Assembly: GCA_009699615.1 (NCBI GenBank)
Contig: WLNV01000125.1
Coordinates: 1 to 5,440 of the forward strand
Direction of reading: 5' to 3'
Source: Actinomycetota bacterium
Lineage (GTDB): Bacteria > Actinomycetota > Thermoleophilia > Solirubrobacterales > Solirubrobacteraceae
Length of the DNA: 5,440 nucleotides
Numbering within the stretch: position 1 is the first letter of the stretch; every line of letters begins with the position of its first letter. The notes below the pieces were generated by a model. That model did not search any database and was not told the origin of the DNA. It saw nothing but the letters and a program-made list of their open reading frames with translations. The translations under genes and the position numbers were made by a program. Below, piece after piece: positions 4,991 through 5,440 of this stretch.

Positions 4991-5440
4991 GCGCGTCCAT
5001 GAGATAGCGAAGGAGCAGAACCTTTCCAGCCGCGAGCTGCTGGAAGCGCTTCGCGCTGCCGGTCTGGAAGTAACTGCGGCAGCGTCGAGCGTCGATGAGG
5101 ATGAGGCACTGAGGATCCTCAAGTCGGCTGGTGACAGTCCGACAGAGCGGCAGGCCAAGTCGATTACGAAACCCCGTACTCCGGCGGCTCTGCGCAAAGA
5201 GTCGGCGCCGAAGCCTGCCGCCAAGGCCGCGCCTGCCGCGCCCGTCGCTCCGGCCGAGCAACGCAGCTTCGACCCGGGTGACGGTGTCGATACAGGCGGC
5301 AACCGCGTCTTCGAGCCGGATGTGGTCGCGCCGATCAAGCCGTCCCCGTCAGGAGGTAGGCGCGAGCCCGCTCTGCCGCCGGCGCCCAAGCCGAAGGGCG
5401 CGCCGAAGCCGAAGGCCGCCTCGCAGCCGCCGCCGAAGCC
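4980..5440 (+). CDS. infB: Translation initiation factor IF-2, N-terminal part
   Basis: IF-2 is the GTPase that places initiator tRNA on the ribosome and promotes subunit joining. The frame runs off the window end, leaving about 153 residues and no GTPase domain. The call rests on the IF2 N-terminal module at about residues 4-50 (KRVHEIAKEQNLSSRELLEALRAAG...VDEDEALRIL) and the position after nusA. A long Pro/Ala/Lys-rich linker follows, as expected for actinobacterial IF-2. GTG at 4980 is chosen because it yields the usual very short lead before KRVHEIAKE, and no ATG is available in frame nearby. It overlaps the nusA stop by 11 bases. AAGAGG (4971-4976) is a purine-rich site only three bases before the GTG, so termination-reinitiation coupling with nusA is likely. 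ylxR, often found between nusA and infB, is absent. Confidence 0.92.
   Translation, partial: MASKRVHEIAKEQNLSSRELLEALRAAGLEVTAAASSVDEDEALRILKSAGDSPTERQAKSITKPRTPAALRKESAPKPAAKAAPAAPVAPAEQRSFDPGDGVDTGGNRVFEPDVVAPIKPSPSGGRREPALPPAPKPKGAPKPKAASQPPPK

Noticed and set aside
4418..5389. Long reverse-strand open frame (323 codons) opposite the nusA tail and infB
   Set aside because: The open frame follows from stop-poor repetitive Ala/Glu codons. The translation is low-complexity Ser/Cys/Gly/Leu with no domain, while nusA and infB on the + strand are well supported.

Overview
The window looks like a housekeeping segment of a GC-rich actinobacterial chromosome, most plausibly from the Thermoleophilia (Solirubrobacterales-like). 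This assignment is an inference from three things: an actinobacterial-type integration host factor (mIHF), the actinobacterial order mihF-gmk-rpoZ-coaBC, and an omega subunit of the short actinobacterial type containing HNLGEGTFDE. No similarity search was possible. All genes are on the + strand. Nothing here suggests a mobile element, CRISPR array, tRNA or rRNA.

Left block (1-2741): the 3' end of mihF (1-252), gmk (283-843), rpoZ (849-1079), coaBC (1104-2357) and a small TPR protein (2373-2741). Gaps are 5 to 30 nt, consistent with one operon. It joins a nucleoid protein, guanylate kinase (GMP to GDP, feeding GTP and ppGpp pools), RNA polymerase omega and coenzyme A synthesis. gmk has no clear Shine-Dalgarno and may have its own leaderless start.

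Spacer (2742-2880): no gene. It holds a candidate extended -10 promoter and, just before rimP, a near-ideal intrinsic terminator (2841-2866). An upstream segment can pair perfectly with part of the terminator's 5' arm plus its loop, so the spacer looks like an attenuator leader for the next operon.

Right block (2881-5440): rimP (2881-3303), nusA (3308-4990) and the 5' end of infB (4980 to the window edge). This is the conserved ribosome maturation, transcription elongation/termination and translation initiation cluster. nusA and infB overlap by 11 nt, leaving no room for ylxR, which often sits between them. NusA carries an unusual C-terminal extension of about 200 residues, with a Cys3-His putative zinc knuckle followed by an Ala/Glu-rich acidic tail.

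No wholly new multigene system is visible. The points most worth a second look are the NusA zinc-knuckle extension, the possible attenuator before rimP, and the CoaC domain lacking the family's usual catalytic cysteine.
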